Positions 25,536 to 34,952 of a DNA stretch of 64,000 bases are shown piece by piece (position 1 is the stretch's first letter; each line of letters opens with the position of its first letter). The notes under the pieces are model-generated. The model did no database searches and had not been told where the DNA came from. It worked only from the letters and a program-made list of their open reading frames with translations. The stretch is taken from positions 163,740-227,739 of the forward strand of contig NZ_JAEMHL010000009.1 of the NCBI RefSeq assembly GCF_016458305.1, in the 5' to 3' direction. Made by a program: the position numbers and the translations under genes. Source of the DNA: Geomonas anaerohicana. Lineage in GTDB: Bacteria; Desulfobacterota; Desulfuromonadia; Geobacterales; Geobacteraceae.

Positions 25536-25571
25536 TTTTGCGAAGGGGGGACAGGGGGGATTTGCTTCTCC
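25536..25571. repeat. right part of the interrupted CTTTGCGAAGGGGGG repeat
   Basis: The repeat continues here after the insertion sequence; its left part (CCCCCCTTTTGCGA) is at 24191-24203. Without the IS and its duplication the two halves join into a copy equal to those at 35597, 47824 and 49146. Confidence 0.85.
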
Positions 25572-25643
25572 AACAATGCTGTAAATAAAACCGGCGGGAT
25601 GCCGATACGGGAACCAGCGCAGCAGGAACAACCGGAGTCCTAG

Positions 25644-25886
25644 ATGCACATCTACCATCTCATCGAGTTACGTGAAATTTCGCCGCCGGCGCTCACCCCC
25701 CTGTTCTATGGCCGTTACCTGGCCGAGGTGCGCCCGGACGGGACCGTTCTCTGCGACAACCACCAGTTCGCCATCGACAGCGACACCCCACCCGGCCCCG
25801 GCACCAAGGTCATGATCTGGTGCAGCAGGGACTACTACTGCTGCCGCACCGACGAGTTCCAGGCCAAGGAGCCGCGACCAGCTTGA
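25644..25886 (+). CDS. small hypothetical protein, 80 aa
   Basis: Not recognised. ATG preceded by CCGGAG. Acidic and beta-strand-like, with 'FYGRYLAEVRPDGTVLCDNHQFAI' and a C-terminal 'WCSRDYYCCRTDEF' containing four cysteines or near-cysteine positions (C, CC). It could bind a metal, but the spacing matches no motif I know. It is followed 81 bp later by a membrane protein on the same strand. Confidence 0.6.
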   Translation: MHIYHLIELREISPPALTPLFYGRYLAEVRPDGTVLCDNHQFAIDSDTPPGPGTKVMIWCSRDYYCCRTDEFQAKEPRPA

Positions 25887-25967
25887 CGCCTCGCCGTTAA
25901 TTTGTATCCTCTAAGCGTTTCGCGCCGTCCATTCCAACCGGTTGCCCAACAGCTGACGAGGATACCC

Positions 25968-27374
25968 ATGAACGAGTTAAAGCTGGCGCTCTCCGCCATT
26001 TTTGGCTTCATCGGTTCTGTCGCGCTCTACGTCTCCACCCTCATCTGTGGCCATAATATCTTCAAGGAACTCCCCTTCCACCTCTCCGCCATGATCGCCG
26101 GCTTCATCGGCTTCTGGCTTTTCATGTTTTCCCCGGTGAGTTTCGTCATCATGTTTCCCGAACTCTTCGACATCGCGCCCCAGGCGGTCCCCACCAAGCT
26201 GCAGGTCGAGACCATCTACCGTTTGCTCAAGGAGGCAATAAGCCCCTTCCTCCTCGCGGCAGTGGGTCTCGGCATCGTGATAGGCGCCATATCCGAGATA
26301 AAGCCCCGCAGGACCATCCTGCGCTCGGTGAACGGCCGATTCGGCCTTTATTTACGCGAGTTCAGCTACGATTTCGCCTGGGATGCATTTCTGCGCGGCG
26401 TGAAGAAACTGGGGCTGATCAAGCTGGTACTCAAGGACCAGACCATTACCGGGCACCTGCAGAACTACTCCGTTGCCTCGGAACCGAAACAGCTGATCAT
26501 GAAAAACTGCCTCGTCGAAACAACCCCCACGGGTACCCCTGGCGGCTGCACCATGAAGATGGACAACATGCTCATCACGGAGTTGAGCGAGATCAGGGAA
26601 ATCGCCGTCGACAACCACTCTCTCAAGAAGCACTACCACGAGTTGAACCACTGTTCGCAGACCACCTACCTGCTGGCTGCGGCGTTTGGCTCCATCATCC
26701 TGGCGGGGAGCTCCGAGTTGACCTGCCGCTTTCTCGACCACCACCGGCTCTCCATGGTCTCGGGGATGTATGCCGGGATCGGCTTCTTTTTCTCCGCGGC
26801 ATCGCTGGTCCTGATGGTGATCGGGTTCACCAACCTCAAACACGATTTCCGCACCTTTTCTGCCACCGCGGCGTTCTACCCTTCACTCGCCTTTCTTCCC
26901 ACCCTGATGCTCCCGGCATCCTGCTGGCTCATCGTTCGATCCGGCTGCAACTTTTTTGGCTATACGTACCATAACATGCTGCTCCTTGCCGCCACCGGTG
27001 TGGTCTTTTCATGCGCCACGGCATGGTGGCTGCGAGCCCTGCTGATGTACCGCCATATCCTCAGGAGCATCCAGGCCTTCATGTGCCGCAACAGCATGGA
27101 TTACGACCGGATAAAGGAAATCGTAGGCCAGCTCTATATCGCTTGCGACTTCAACCAGACGACCCCGCTCGATTATGCCTCCCTGCAGCAAAGCGTGGTG
27201 CAGAACGTCTGCCGGTGGAGCGATATCTCGCGCGAGGAGGCTAGGCGACTGACCGGCCTGATCTTTGAGACCGTCAAGGAGCTTAAGTGCACGGTAGACT
27301 ACTTGTGCTGCGAGGAGAGTAACGTCCTGGTGCTGTGGCACGAGGCGTTGAAGAGGGAGCGGCTGCACAGATGA
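25968..27374 (+). CDS. multi-spanning membrane protein of unknown function, 468 aa
   Basis: Not recognised. Start at the ATG after GACGAGGA; an upstream in-frame extension was dropped. Hydrophobic helices near 3-25, 40-65, 85-110 (N-terminal set) and 225-250, 265-290, 305-330, 345-370 (C-terminal set), separated by a soluble region around 115-215 with 'LRSVNGRFGLYLREFSYDFAWDAFLRGVKKLG'. The last 90 residues are soluble with scattered cysteines. No transporter or enzyme signature seen. Confidence 0.65.
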   Translation: MNELKLALSAIFGFIGSVALYVSTLICGHNIFKELPFHLSAMIAGFIGFWLFMFSPVSFVIMFPELFDIAPQAVPTKLQVETIYRLLKEAISPFLLAAVGLGIVIGAISEIKPRRTILRSVNGRFGLYLREFSYDFAWDAFLRGVKKLGLIKLVLKDQTITGHLQNYSVASEPKQLIMKNCLVETTPTGTPGGCTMKMDNMLITELSEIREIAVDNHSLKKHYHELNHCSQTTYLLAAAFGSIILAGSSELTCRFLDHHRLSMVSGMYAGIGFFFSAASLVLMVIGFTNLKHDFRTFSATAAFYPSLAFLPTLMLPASCWLIVRSGCNFFGYTYHNMLLLAATGVVFSCATAWWLRALLMYRHILRSIQAFMCRNSMDYDRIKEIVGQLYIACDFNQTTPLDYASLQQSVVQNVCRWSDISREEARRLTGLIFETVKELKCTVDYLCCEESNVLVLWHEALKRERLHR

Positions 27375-27413
27375 ATGACATGGCGGTGTAGCGACTAAGA
27401 CAACAGGGGATCA

Positions 27414-27454
27414 CAACAAGGCGCAACAGGAACCGCTACTGTTGCGCCTTGTTG
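27414..27454. terminator. 16-bp perfect inverted repeat shared with the end of the efflux gene
   Basis: CAACAAGGCGCAACAG and CTGTTGCGCCTTGTTG pair perfectly around a 9-base loop. The right arm is the last codons of the Bcr-type transporter gene (read on the minus strand) and the left arm lies just beyond its stop. It sits between converging genes and could terminate both, but neither side has a T-run. Confidence 0.6.
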
Positions 27455-28644
27455 CGTCCGGCCCCGAGCACGGCCGCAAAACCGAGCGCGCCGCACAGCG
27501 CCATGGTGCCGGTCATGGGGAGGGCGGTGCCGTTGTGGAAGGCGCCGACCAGCGCACCCCCGGAGGCGCCTAGCAGGTACTGGATGGTCCCCAAAAGGGC
27601 CGAGGCGCTCCCGGCCGCCTTCTCGAACGGGGCCAGTGCCAGCGCGGTGATGTTGGGGTAGAGCAGACCGGTCATGCACAGGCTTGCGAAGATAAGGACC
27701 ATCTGCAGCGGGAACCCGCCGAAACCGGTGGCCGTCGCCGCGATGAGCGCGATACCGGCACCGCCTGCCACCATGAAGGCGCTGCGGGCAATGGCCGCGG
27801 GGGAGTAGCGGCGCAAAAGGCGCCGGTTCACCTGGGAGGCGCCGATCAGCCCGCAGGCGTTGACGCCGAAGAAGACGCCGAAAAACTGGGGCGAGAGCCC
27901 GTGCAGCTCGATGAAGACGAAGGGAGCCCCCGAGATGTAGGAGAAGTTGACCCCGGCCACGCAGCCGAGGGCGACGGCGTAGCGCAGGTAGTGGCGGTTC
28001 TTGAGCAGGTGCCAGTACACCGCGGCCATGTCCGAGGCGCTGCGCCGGATGCGTCGCTCCGCGGGGAGCGATTCCGGCAGCGCCAGCGCCGCCGCAACCA
28101 GCGAAGCCAGCCCGAACACACCCAGGAAAAGGAAGATCCCCCGCCACCCCGTGAGGAGCAGCATCTGCCCACCCGCCACCGGCGCCAGGATCGGCGCGAG
28201 CCCCATGACCAGCATGAGCAGAGAGAACATGCGGGCCGCCTCCGCGGTGTCGTAGAGGTCGCGCACCACCGCGCGGGAGATGACCATGCCCGCCCCGCCC
28301 CCCAGCGCCATCACCACCCGCCAGACCAATAGGCCGCTGCCGCTGTGCACCGTGGCGCAGCCGATGGTCGAGGCGACGTACAGGGACAGCCCGAGGAGCA
28401 GCGGCCGGCGCCTCCCCCAGCGGTCCGCCAGCGGCCCGTAGAAAAGCTGCCCCGCTGCCGAGCCGAACAGGAAGGCCGACACCGAGAGCTGCACCGTGCT
28501 GAGCGGCACCTTGAGATCACGGGCCATCTGCGGGAAGGCCGGGAGGTACATGTCGATGGACATGGCGCTGAAGGCAGTCAGGGCGCCCAGGATGAGGACG
28601 AACACGGTCATCTGGCGCCGGTTCATTTCGGCGGGGTGAGTCAT
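27436..28644 (-). CDS. Bcr/CflA family multidrug efflux MFS transporter
   Basis: 402 aa, 12 hydrophobic segments. Bcr/CflA hallmarks: 'DMYLPAFPQMARDL' in TM1 and its loop, 'GQLFYGPLADRWGRRRPLLLG' (MFS motif A), 'RAVVRDLYD', and 'LILAPVAGG' region after TM5. It exports drugs by proton antiport. An in-frame ATG 24 bases upstream has an equally good ribosome site; the shorter form equals the usual family length. It follows a MarR gene in the same direction, with an operator-like palindrome just before it. Confidence 0.9.
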   Translation of the reverse strand: MTHPAEMNRRQMTVFVLILGALTAFSAMSIDMYLPAFPQMARDLKVPLSTVQLSVSAFLFGSAAGQLFYGPLADRWGRRRPLLLGLSLYVASTIGCATVHSGSGLLVWRVVMALGGGAGMVISRAVVRDLYDTAEAARMFSLLMLVMGLAPILAPVAGGQMLLLTGWRGIFLFLGVFGLASLVAAALALPESLPAERRIRRSASDMAAVYWHLLKNRHYLRYAVALGCVAGVNFSYISGAPFVFIELHGLSPQFFGVFFGVNACGLIGASQVNRRLLRRYSPAAIARSAFMVAGGAGIALIAATATGFGGFPLQMVLIFASLCMTGLLYPNITALALAPFEKAAGSASALLGTIQYLLGASGGALVGAFHNGTALPMTGTMALCGALGFAAVLGAGRNKAQQ

Positions 28645-28689
28645 TGTTGCTGCCTTGGTGAAACCCATGCGTGAAACCTCGCTGCAAGA

Positions 28690-28706
28690 AGTTGCAACAT
28701 GCAACT
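28690..28706. promoter_or_regulatory. candidate MarR operator 1: AGTTGCAACATGCAACT
   Basis: A 17-bp perfect dyad (AGTTGCA/TGCAACT, 3-base centre) between the marR stop and the efflux gene start. It shares 12 of 17 positions with site 2 at 29167, including both outer AGTTG/CAACT arms. TTGC..GCAA is a common MarR-family recognition half-site. Confidence 0.7.
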
Positions 28707-28720
28707 AATCCGGCAAAAAA

Positions 28721-29164
28721 CTACTTCAGGTTGCTGCAGGCGCGGCGCAGGACATCGCGGCAGATTTCCAGTTCCTGTGCGTCGATGCCCTGCTGCGCTT
28801 CATCCAGAATGCCGCGGGCGAGCGCGGTGGCGCGGTCCATCAGTTCCTTTCCCTTGTCCGTAAGGTAAAGGAGCCGCTCCCGCGCGTCGTTCGGGGAGGG
28901 GAGCCGTGCGATCAGCCCGCGCTCCTCGAGACCTGCGGCCAGCCGCGCCATGGTGGTCTTGTCCTTGGCCGTCTTCTCCGCCAGCATCCCCTGCGGCAAA
29001 CCGTTGCTGTCCCAAAGCTGCACCAGCAGCGAGTACTGCTCCGAGGTGACCGGCATCTCGTTTTGCTGCAGCACGGCGTTAAAGCGCCGGAGTAAGATTC
29101 GGGAGAAACGGGAGGCGAGGTGGCCCAGCGACTTGTCCAGTTTATATTCGGTCAGGGCGTCCAT
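28721..29164 (-). CDS. MarR family transcriptional regulator
   Basis: 147 aa. Winged helix region: 'VTSEQYSLLVQLWDSNGLPQGMLAEKTAKDKTTMARLAAGLEERGLIARLPSPNDARERLLYLTDKGKEL', with the D..R wing motif intact. The dimerisation helices flank it. It is the first gene of a marR-bcr operon and is very likely an autorepressor induced by a substrate of the pump. The operator-like 17-mer overlaps its own ribosome-binding region. Confidence 0.92.
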   Translation of the reverse strand: MDALTEYKLDKSLGHLASRFSRILLRRFNAVLQQNEMPVTSEQYSLLVQLWDSNGLPQGMLAEKTAKDKTTMARLAAGLEERGLIARLPSPNDARERLLYLTDKGKELMDRATALARGILDEAQQGIDAQELEICRDVLRRACSNLK

Positions 29165-29166
29165 AT

Positions 29167-29183
29167 AGTTGCACCGTACAACT
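29167..29183. promoter_or_regulatory. candidate MarR operator 2: AGTTGCACCGTACAACT
   Basis: A 17-bp imperfect dyad (outer arms AGTTG/CAACT perfect) ending 2 bases before the marR start codon, so a bound repressor would block the ribosome site or promoter. Same length and arms as site 1. Confidence 0.68.
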
Positions 29184-29246
29184 TTTGTCGGTCCAAGTCA
29201 ACAGCTGCGAAGAGCATTGCTCCCCCTCCCTTGACGGCAGGGGGCA

Positions 29247-29260
29247 GGGGGGGGGGGGGG
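29247..29260. repeat. homopolymeric tract of 14 G
   Basis: A run of 14 G in the region upstream of marR, inside a remnant of a GC-rich repeat ('CAGGGGGCAGGGG'). Such runs change length by slippage. Confidence 0.9.
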
Positions 29261-29330
29261 AAGCCGCAAGCAGTGGAAACAATGCCATTAAAGGAGATGG
29301 GGTACAAGGGGTACGCATTCCACCGGTCAC

Positions 29331-29366
29331 AAAAAAGCCGGCTGCGAGTCCTTTCGCAGCCGGCTT
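29331..29366 (-). terminator. rho-independent terminator left by the protease gene
   Basis: Minus-strand stem AAGCCGGCTGCGA/TCGCAGCCGGCTT (13 bp) followed by six T, 31 bases after the stop of the subtilisin remnant. Confidence 0.88.
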
Positions 29367-29396
29367 CCGTGCCATCTGACCTGTGAGGGGCGTGGA

Positions 29397-29621
29397 TCAA
29401 TAGTCGGTGAACAAGAGGAGGTTCGCGGACTTCTTGCCGGCGTTGCCCACCGCACCCGTGGTCGCGTTCCCCGTCAGGGCGGCGGCGACGCCGGCCGGTG
29501 TGGCGGCCGGGTTTAACTGCAGGTACTGCGCGGCGACGCCGGTCGCGTTGGGGGTAGCCATAGACGTGCCGCTCAGGGTGTTGGTCGCCGTGTCGCTGCT
29601 GTACCAGGAGCCGGCGCAGTT
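29397..29621 (-). pseudogene. remnant of an S8 (subtilisin-like) serine peptidase
   Basis: A frame of about 74 codons with no start codon encodes 'NCAGSWYSSDTATNTLSGTSMATPNATGVAAQYLQLNPAATPAGV' in segments, that is the C-terminal end of a subtilase, including the catalytic Ser motif GTSMATP. The Asp and His parts are gone. The fragment begins 6 bases after the stop codon of the neighbouring kinase gene, so a deletion has joined the two 3' ends. The protease terminator survives. It is not expected to be translated. Confidence 0.88.
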
Positions 29622-29626
29622 CCCCC

Positions 29627-32600
29627 TTAGCCGTCCAGCATCTCGCGCACCTTGCGTAACAGCTGCACCGGCTGTACCGGCTTCATGATCAACTGGATCC
29701 CCTGGTCGAAGATGCCGCGCCGCTCCATGAAGTCGGCGGTGTAGCCGCTGGAGTAGAGGATCTTGGTCCCCGGCTTCATCTGCACGATCTCCAACCCCGC
29801 GTCCATGCCGTTTTTCCTGGGCATGATGAGATCCATCACCACTAGAGCGATGCTGTCCTGGTGCGCCGCGAAGAGCTCCACCGCCTGCTGCCCGTCGGCG
29901 GCCTCGACGACGGTGTAGCCAAACCTGGTCAGGATGGTAACCATCAGCTTGCGCACCTCCGTGTCGTCTTCGGCCAGGAGCAGGGTCTCGGTACCGCCAC
30001 GCGGCGGCGGGAGTTCCACCGGCCCCGCCGCTTGCGTGCCGTCGTCCTTTGCCAGCGGCAGGTACACCCTGAAGGTCGTCCCCACCCCGGGCTCGCTGTA
30101 GACATTGATGAAACCGGCGTGCTGCTTGACGATACCGTACACGATGGCCATGCCCAGACCGGTCCCCTTGCCCACTTCCTTGGTGGTGAAGAAGGGTTCG
30201 AAGATCCTGCCCCGGGTCTCCTCGTCCATGCCGCAGCCGGTATCGGACATGATGACGCAGGCGTAGCTCCCCGGCTCGGCGTGCCCGAACTCGGTCTCAG
30301 TCGCCCCCTCGACCTGTACCACCTCCATCCCCACGGTGAGCGTCCCACCCTTGGCCATGGCGTCGCGCGCGTTGGTGGCGAGGTTGATCAGCACCTGCTC
30401 GATGTGCCCGCTGTCGGCGATCACCGGCAGTTCCGGCTTCGGGCACTGCACCACCTTCAGCGTGATGTCCTCCCCGATGATGCGCACCAGGAACTTCTGC
30501 ACGTGCTGCACGATGTCACACAGGTTGACCCGCCTGGGCTCCATGACCTGCTTGCGGCTGAAGGCCAACAGGCCCTTGGTGAGTTGGGCCGCCCGCTCGG
30601 CCGAAACCAGGATCTGCTCCACCTCCCCCTTTTGCTCGTCGTCGAGCTTCGGGTCGGCGGCAAGCAGCGAACAGTACCCCATAATGACCTGCAGCACGTT
30701 GTTGAAATCGTGCGCCACGCCGCCTGCCAGAAGCCCCACAGCCTCCATCTTCTGCGCCTGCCGGAGCTGCTCTTCCAGGCGGCGCTCCGCCGTGATGTCA
30801 CGCACCGTGGTGATGACGCCGATGATGTTCCCCTGCACGTCCTTGAGCGGGGCGCGGGTGTCGGTCACCCAGCCGGAGCGCCCGGTCTGCTCCACGGAAA
30901 ACCGGAAGTCCACCGGCGAGGACTCCTCCCCTTCCAGCGACCTGGCGAGCAGCGCCACGACCCCGCTCTCCTTGAGGGCCGGGATGACCTCCTGCGGCCG
31001 CCGGCCCAGCATCTCCCCGGCGCCCAGCCCGGTGAACTGCTCCATATACGGGTTCCACACCTGGCAGCGCAGTTGCCGGTCGTAGACGATGATTCCCTCC
31101 TGCGCCCCGGCGATGATCTGCTGGTTGTACTGGCTTGCCTCGAGCAGGGCCTGGTCCGCCCTCAGTTTCGAGAACGAGATGGCGATGTAATCCACCAGGT
31201 CCTCGTACAGGGCCACCTTCTCCGCGGACATCAGCCCCGGGGCCGGGTCGCTGAACTGGAACAGGCCGATCATCTCGCCGTGGGAGCGCAGCGGGATCAG
31301 GGCCAGGGACTGGAACGATTCGGCGTGACAGGCGGTTGCGGCACCCCGCTGCTGCTCACCGGCGCCACCGGCTACCACGTCCGCGCCGCGCGCGGCACCG
31401 ACACCGGTCGAAGTCCAATAGCTCCCTTGCCCCCTCCCCTCTCCGGCCACACGCCCGGCAAGAACCTCGGCGCACAGACAGCGCAGCGCAGCCCCGTCCG
31501 CTGCCTCGGGCGGTGCGATCCCCCGCGCGACGCGGTCGCACAGGCTGTCCCCCGCACCGGACTCCTCATCGGGAAGACCGATACTCTCGTAGTAGGGATA
31601 CCCCTCTCCTGAACGCAGGCGGATACCGATGCCGCGGCATCCGGTGAGGTCACGGAAAAACCGCGCCGTGCGCGACATCAACTCCTTCAGGTCGGTGGAC
31701 TCGTTGCAGATGCGCAGCAATTCCACGGTGGCGTTGCGACGCATCTCTTCGCGTTTGCGCACCGTGATGTTGTCGCACAAAGCCACGAAATAACCGGGCT
31801 CCACACTGTACAGAGACACCGCCCACCATTGGTCCAGCGGGACGATGAAGGTCTCCAGGTGCTCCGAAAGTCCCGTCTGCGCCACCCGTCCGCAGGCGGC
31901 CAGCAGCCCCGCGTTGCTCTCGCTCAACCGCGCGATCACCTGCGACGCCCGCCTGCCCACCAGGTCGTCCCGCCCGGTCAGCTGCAGCAGGGCGCGGTTG
32001 ACGTTGAGGAAGACGAAATCCACGACCGCGCCGGCAGCGTCCCGGACCACGCGGCAGGACGCGACCCCCTCCAGCATGTTCTGGAACAGCTGCTGGTAGT
32101 CCTGCTTGCTTTTTTGCAGCGCCCGCTCCGCCTGTTTCTGGACCGTCACGTCGTTCAGCATGACCAGCAGGCAGGGAGTGCCGTCCAGCACCACCACGTC
32201 GGCAGCAAACAGGACGTCGATCACCTCACCCGACTTGCGCTTCAACTGCAGTTCCTGGGAGAATCCTTTACCCTGCCGGATCGCAGCGACGATCTCGTCA
32301 CGAGTCCCGTCGTCCAGGTAGAGCCCCAGTTCCAGCGCAGTGCGGCCGATCACCTCCTCCCGCTGGAAGCCCATGAGCCGCAGCCAGGCCGGGTTCACGT
32401 TCAAAAGCCGTCCGTCGTCGACGGCGCCGATGCCGATGGCCACCGGCGCATGGTCGAAGATGGTCCTGAACCGGTTTTCGCTGTCCCTGAGCGCCGCCTC
32501 CGCCAGCTTGAGCTGGGTGATGTCCACCAGCGTCGACAGGATGACCTGCTCCCCGCCCACCGACAGCAGTTGCGAGGAAAGCTGGGCCACGAAGCGCTCG

Positions 32601-33676
32601 CCGTTCTTGCGATTGAACTCCTGCTCCCACCCGCGCAGGGTGCCGGTATCGCGCAGTTGCGCCAGGAAGCGCTCAACCGCCGAGGGATCGGGCCAGATGT
32701 GGCGCCCCGACCTGCCGATCGCCTCTTCCCTGCTGTAGCCGGTCAGCGCCTCCCAGGTTTCATTCACCTCCAGGAAGGCCCCGTCCTCGAAGCGGGTCAG
32801 GGCGATGGCGGCCGGGTTCCCGGAAAAGGCGAGGGAGAACTTCTCCTCGGATTTCAGCAGGGCCTCTTCGGCCTGGCGCCGCGCGGAAACGTCCTGGAGC
32901 ACCGCCAGCACCGACGTGCCCCCCGCCCCGCCGCGCAGTAGGTTGAAGGTGGCCTGGCAATAGACCGAGGCGCCGTCGCGCCGCAGCAGGGCGAACTCCG
33001 CCTGTACCCCGCTGCGCCCGCTCTCGCCCAGGCTCGCCAGGCTCTCCCGGCAGGGCTGGCGATCTTCCGGATGGCACACGGCGACCAGGTCCATGTCCAG
33101 CAGTTCGCCTTCCTTATACCCGGTCATGCGGCAAAAGGCCGGATTCACCTTGAGTAACCTGCCGCTCGCCGGATCGAGCCGCGCCTCCCCTACGCTCGAC
33201 TCCATGAACATGATGCGGAATTGCTCTTCCGTTTCGGCAAGTCGTTCCTGGACCAGCTTCCGCTCCAGTTCCAACAGGTCGATGCGCGCCTCGGCCAGTT
33301 TCGCCTCCGAGCTGTTCGCCTCGGCGCGGGCGTCCGTCTCACCGTTTAGGGCGGTCTGCAGGCGCTCATGCAAATGGGCGAACAGGGTCCCCATCACTAT
33401 GAAGACGAAGACCGAGGCGAGGTGGCTCAAGCGGTACGACAGAAGCGAGAACGGGGGTGGAATGAAGACATAGACGATGAGCAGCGCGGAGATCGCGGTG
33501 GCGGCGATGCCGGCCCGTTTCCCGGCCAGGCGGGAGCTGAGAAAGACTGCGGGATAGAACAGGATGTAGGCGAAAGGCTGCAGGTAATCCCATAGGAGCA
33601 GCTGTAGCGCGCAGGCCAGGAATGGGAGCAGAAGTGCCGGCACGACCTTCAGGTTCTTTGTCGGCGCTGGGCCCAC
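29627..33676 (-). CDS. large hybrid histidine kinase (DUF4118-PASx5-GAF-HisKA-HATPase-REC)
   Basis: 1,349 aa from the GTG after AAGGAGG; another GTG 21 bases upstream is possible. Residues 1-105: four helices of the KdpD-type DUF4118 membrane domain ('[17 protein letters not shown]'). Coiled coil to about 150. PAS domains near 150-280, 285-400, 405-525 and 530-655, a GAF domain near 660-865 with a long Gly/Ala-rich insert, a fifth PAS near 870-990, phosphoacceptor His in '[11 protein letters not shown]', ATPase ('NARDAM', 'DTGCGMD', '[15 protein letters not shown]') and a C-terminal receiver ('LLLAEDD', '[13 protein letters not shown]'). No output gene lies beside it. Confidence 0.9.
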   Translation of the reverse strand: MGPAPTKNLKVVPALLLPFLACALQLLLWDYLQPFAYILFYPAVFLSSRLAGKRAGIAATAISALLIVYVFIPPPFSLLSYRLSHLASVFVFIVMGTLFAHLHERLQTALNGETDARAEANSSEAKLAEARIDLLELERKLVQERLAETEEQFRIMFMESSVGEARLDPASGRLLKVNPAFCRMTGYKEGELLDMDLVAVCHPEDRQPCRESLASLGESGRSGVQAEFALLRRDGASVYCQATFNLLRGGAGGTSVLAVLQDVSARRQAEEALLKSEEKFSLAFSGNPAAIALTRFEDGAFLEVNETWEALTGYSREEAIGRSGRHIWPDPSAVERFLAQLRDTGTLRGWEQEFNRKNGERFVAQLSSQLLSVGGEQVILSTLVDITQLKLAEAALRDSENRFRTIFDHAPVAIGIGAVDDGRLLNVNPAWLRLMGFQREEVIGRTALELGLYLDDGTRDEIVAAIRQGKGFSQELQLKRKSGEVIDVLFAADVVVLDGTPCLLVMLNDVTVQKQAERALQKSKQDYQQLFQNMLEGVASCRVVRDAAGAVVDFVFLNVNRALLQLTGRDDLVGRRASQVIARLSESNAGLLAACGRVAQTGLSEHLETFIVPLDQWWAVSLYSVEPGYFVALCDNITVRKREEMRRNATVELLRICNESTDLKELMSRTARFFRDLTGCRGIGIRLRSGEGYPYYESIGLPDEESGAGDSLCDRVARGIAPPEAADGAALRCLCAEVLAGRVAGEGRGQGSYWTSTGVGAARGADVVAGGAGEQQRGAATACHAESFQSLALIPLRSHGEMIGLFQFSDPAPGLMSAEKVALYEDLVDYIAISFSKLRADQALLEASQYNQQIIAGAQEGIIVYDRQLRCQVWNPYMEQFTGLGAGEMLGRRPQEVIPALKESGVVALLARSLEGEESSPVDFRFSVEQTGRSGWVTDTRAPLKDVQGNIIGVITTVRDITAERRLEEQLRQAQKMEAVGLLAGGVAHDFNNVLQVIMGYCSLLAADPKLDDEQKGEVEQILVSAERAAQLTKGLLAFSRKQVMEPRRVNLCDIVQHVQKFLVRIIGEDITLKVVQCPKPELPVIADSGHIEQVLINLATNARDAMAKGGTLTVGMEVVQVEGATETEFGHAEPGSYACVIMSDTGCGMDEETRGRIFEPFFTTKEVGKGTGLGMAIVYGIVKQHAGFINVYSEPGVGTTFRVYLPLAKDDGTQAAGPVELPPPRGGTETLLLAEDDTEVRKLMVTILTRFGYTVVEAADGQQAVELFAAHQDSIALVVMDLIMPRKNGMDAGLEIVQMKPGTKILYSSGYTADFMERRGIFDQGIQLIMKPVQPVQLLRKVREMLDG

Positions 33677-33710
33677 CCTTCCTCCTTCAGGACACACTCA
33701 ATAACGATGA

Positions 33711-33742
33711 GGGGACTGGCTCCGCAAGGTGCCTGTCCCCTT
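33711..33742. repeat. single copy of the GGACTGGCTCCG dispersed repeat
   Basis: GGGGACTGGCTCCGCAAGGTGCCTGTCCCC-type element, same family as the inverted pair at 19234-19335. It lies between the large kinase and the MutY-like gene. Confidence 0.8.
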
Positions 33743-33920
33743 TCTCTTAACACGGGTGAGACTGGCACTAGGTAAGGTTTCAACTGTATCAGCAGGTCCG
33801 ACGAGGGACTTTTCGAACGGTTTAAGGAATTCAGGAGCATCCGCAGCAGAGACCAGTCTACCTTGGCGGGTTGCTTTTGCAACCGGCAGGCTCTGCACAA
33901 TGGATAAACGTCTCGCTATG

Positions 33921-34745
33921 TCAGCGGATCCAGAACCTGTCGCTTTCCTGCCTGATGAAACCCTCCCGCTCGAGCTGCTCCAGGTTGCGCGCCAGCAGTG
34001 CTCCCTCCAGGGCGAGCTTTTCCTCCAACCGTTCCAGGGGCACCCCCGGTTCCGCCAGGATTGTCCTCAGGATCAGGCTCCGCTGCTCGCGGTTGGAGCC
34101 CCGAAACGGCGACTGGCGCACGTGGTGGGCGCTCTTGCGGCCGGGGTTGGTCTGTCCGCGCTTGAGGGATGCGCCGTAGTCCATGAGCGCGTAGTACCAC
34201 TGGCGCGGGTTGCCCCGGTCCAGGGTGAGCTCGACCAGGGGCAGGATGTCGGCATCGCGCACCGACTCGCAGTGCGGGAAAAAGTGCCGGATGAATACCG
34301 ACCGGATGTTGGTTTCGATGAAGGGAGTGGCGATGTCGAAGGCGAACGCGGCCACGGCCCGGGCGGTGTAGGGGCCGATGCCCGGCAGCGACTCCAGTTC
34401 TGCCACCTCATGTGGCAGCGTCCCGCCGAATCGCTCCCTTACGGCCCGGGCGCACTGCTGCAGCGCAACCGCGCGCCTGTTGTAGCCAAGCCCCTGCCAC
34501 AGCGACAGCACGCGGGAGAGTTCCGCCTCGGCCAGGTCCTGCCACGTGGGGAAGATCGCCAGGAACTCGAGGTATTTCTCGCGCACCCGGTCCACCTGGG
34601 TCTGCTGCAGCATGATCTCCGACACCAGGATGGCGTACGGGTCACGGGTCTCGCGCCAGGGAAGGTGCCGCCCGTGCGAGCGGTAATGGTCGAGGACCGT
34701 GTTCCGGAACAGGTTTACTTCGCCTGTCGTGACGTCTGTTTGCAT
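33921..34745 (-). CDS. MutY-like HhH-GPD DNA glycosylase lacking Fe-S cluster and NUDIX domain
   Basis: 274 aa (E. coli MutY is 350). HhH-GPD core: 'PWRETRDPYAILVSEIMLQQTQVDRV' with the catalytic E43, 'WQGLGYNRRA', and the helix-hairpin-helix 'LPGIGPYTARAVAAFA' (120-135). The residue normally Asp in the GPD loop is Glu (E144 in 'FIETNIRSV'). After 'YYALMDYGA' the four Cys of the 4Fe-4S cluster are absent. The C-terminus is a winged-helix-like region with no A:8-oxoG-recognising NUDIX domain. It is probably a base-excision glycosylase, but calling it an A/G-specific enzyme goes beyond the evidence. Confidence 0.8.
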   Translation of the reverse strand: MQTDVTTGEVNLFRNTVLDHYRSHGRHLPWRETRDPYAILVSEIMLQQTQVDRVREKYLEFLAIFPTWQDLAEAELSRVLSLWQGLGYNRRAVALQQCARAVRERFGGTLPHEVAELESLPGIGPYTARAVAAFAFDIATPFIETNIRSVFIRHFFPHCESVRDADILPLVELTLDRGNPRQWYYALMDYGASLKRGQTNPGRKSAHHVRQSPFRGSNREQRSLILRTILAEPGVPLERLEEKLALEGALLARNLEQLEREGFIRQESDRFWIR

Positions 34746-34952
34746 CTGCCGCCTCCACAGCGGCCGTCGACATGGTTGCGACTGGCCCGGCAGCGATTGT
34801 AGCCGCTTTGCTCTTCGCGACCAATATAAATCACGTCTCTGTCTCTGCGCCCCGCGCCATACATTGAACCATTATAATCATTGTCACAGGGTCACCGAGA
34901 AGTAGTATGTAAGATGCGTTGTCACTCATAACAAGTTGGAAAAGGAGGCGCT

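Noticed and set aside
33698..33898. 66-codon minus-strand frame upstream of the large kinase
   Set aside because: Begins with GTG without a ribosome site, crosses a dispersed repeat, and resembles no family.
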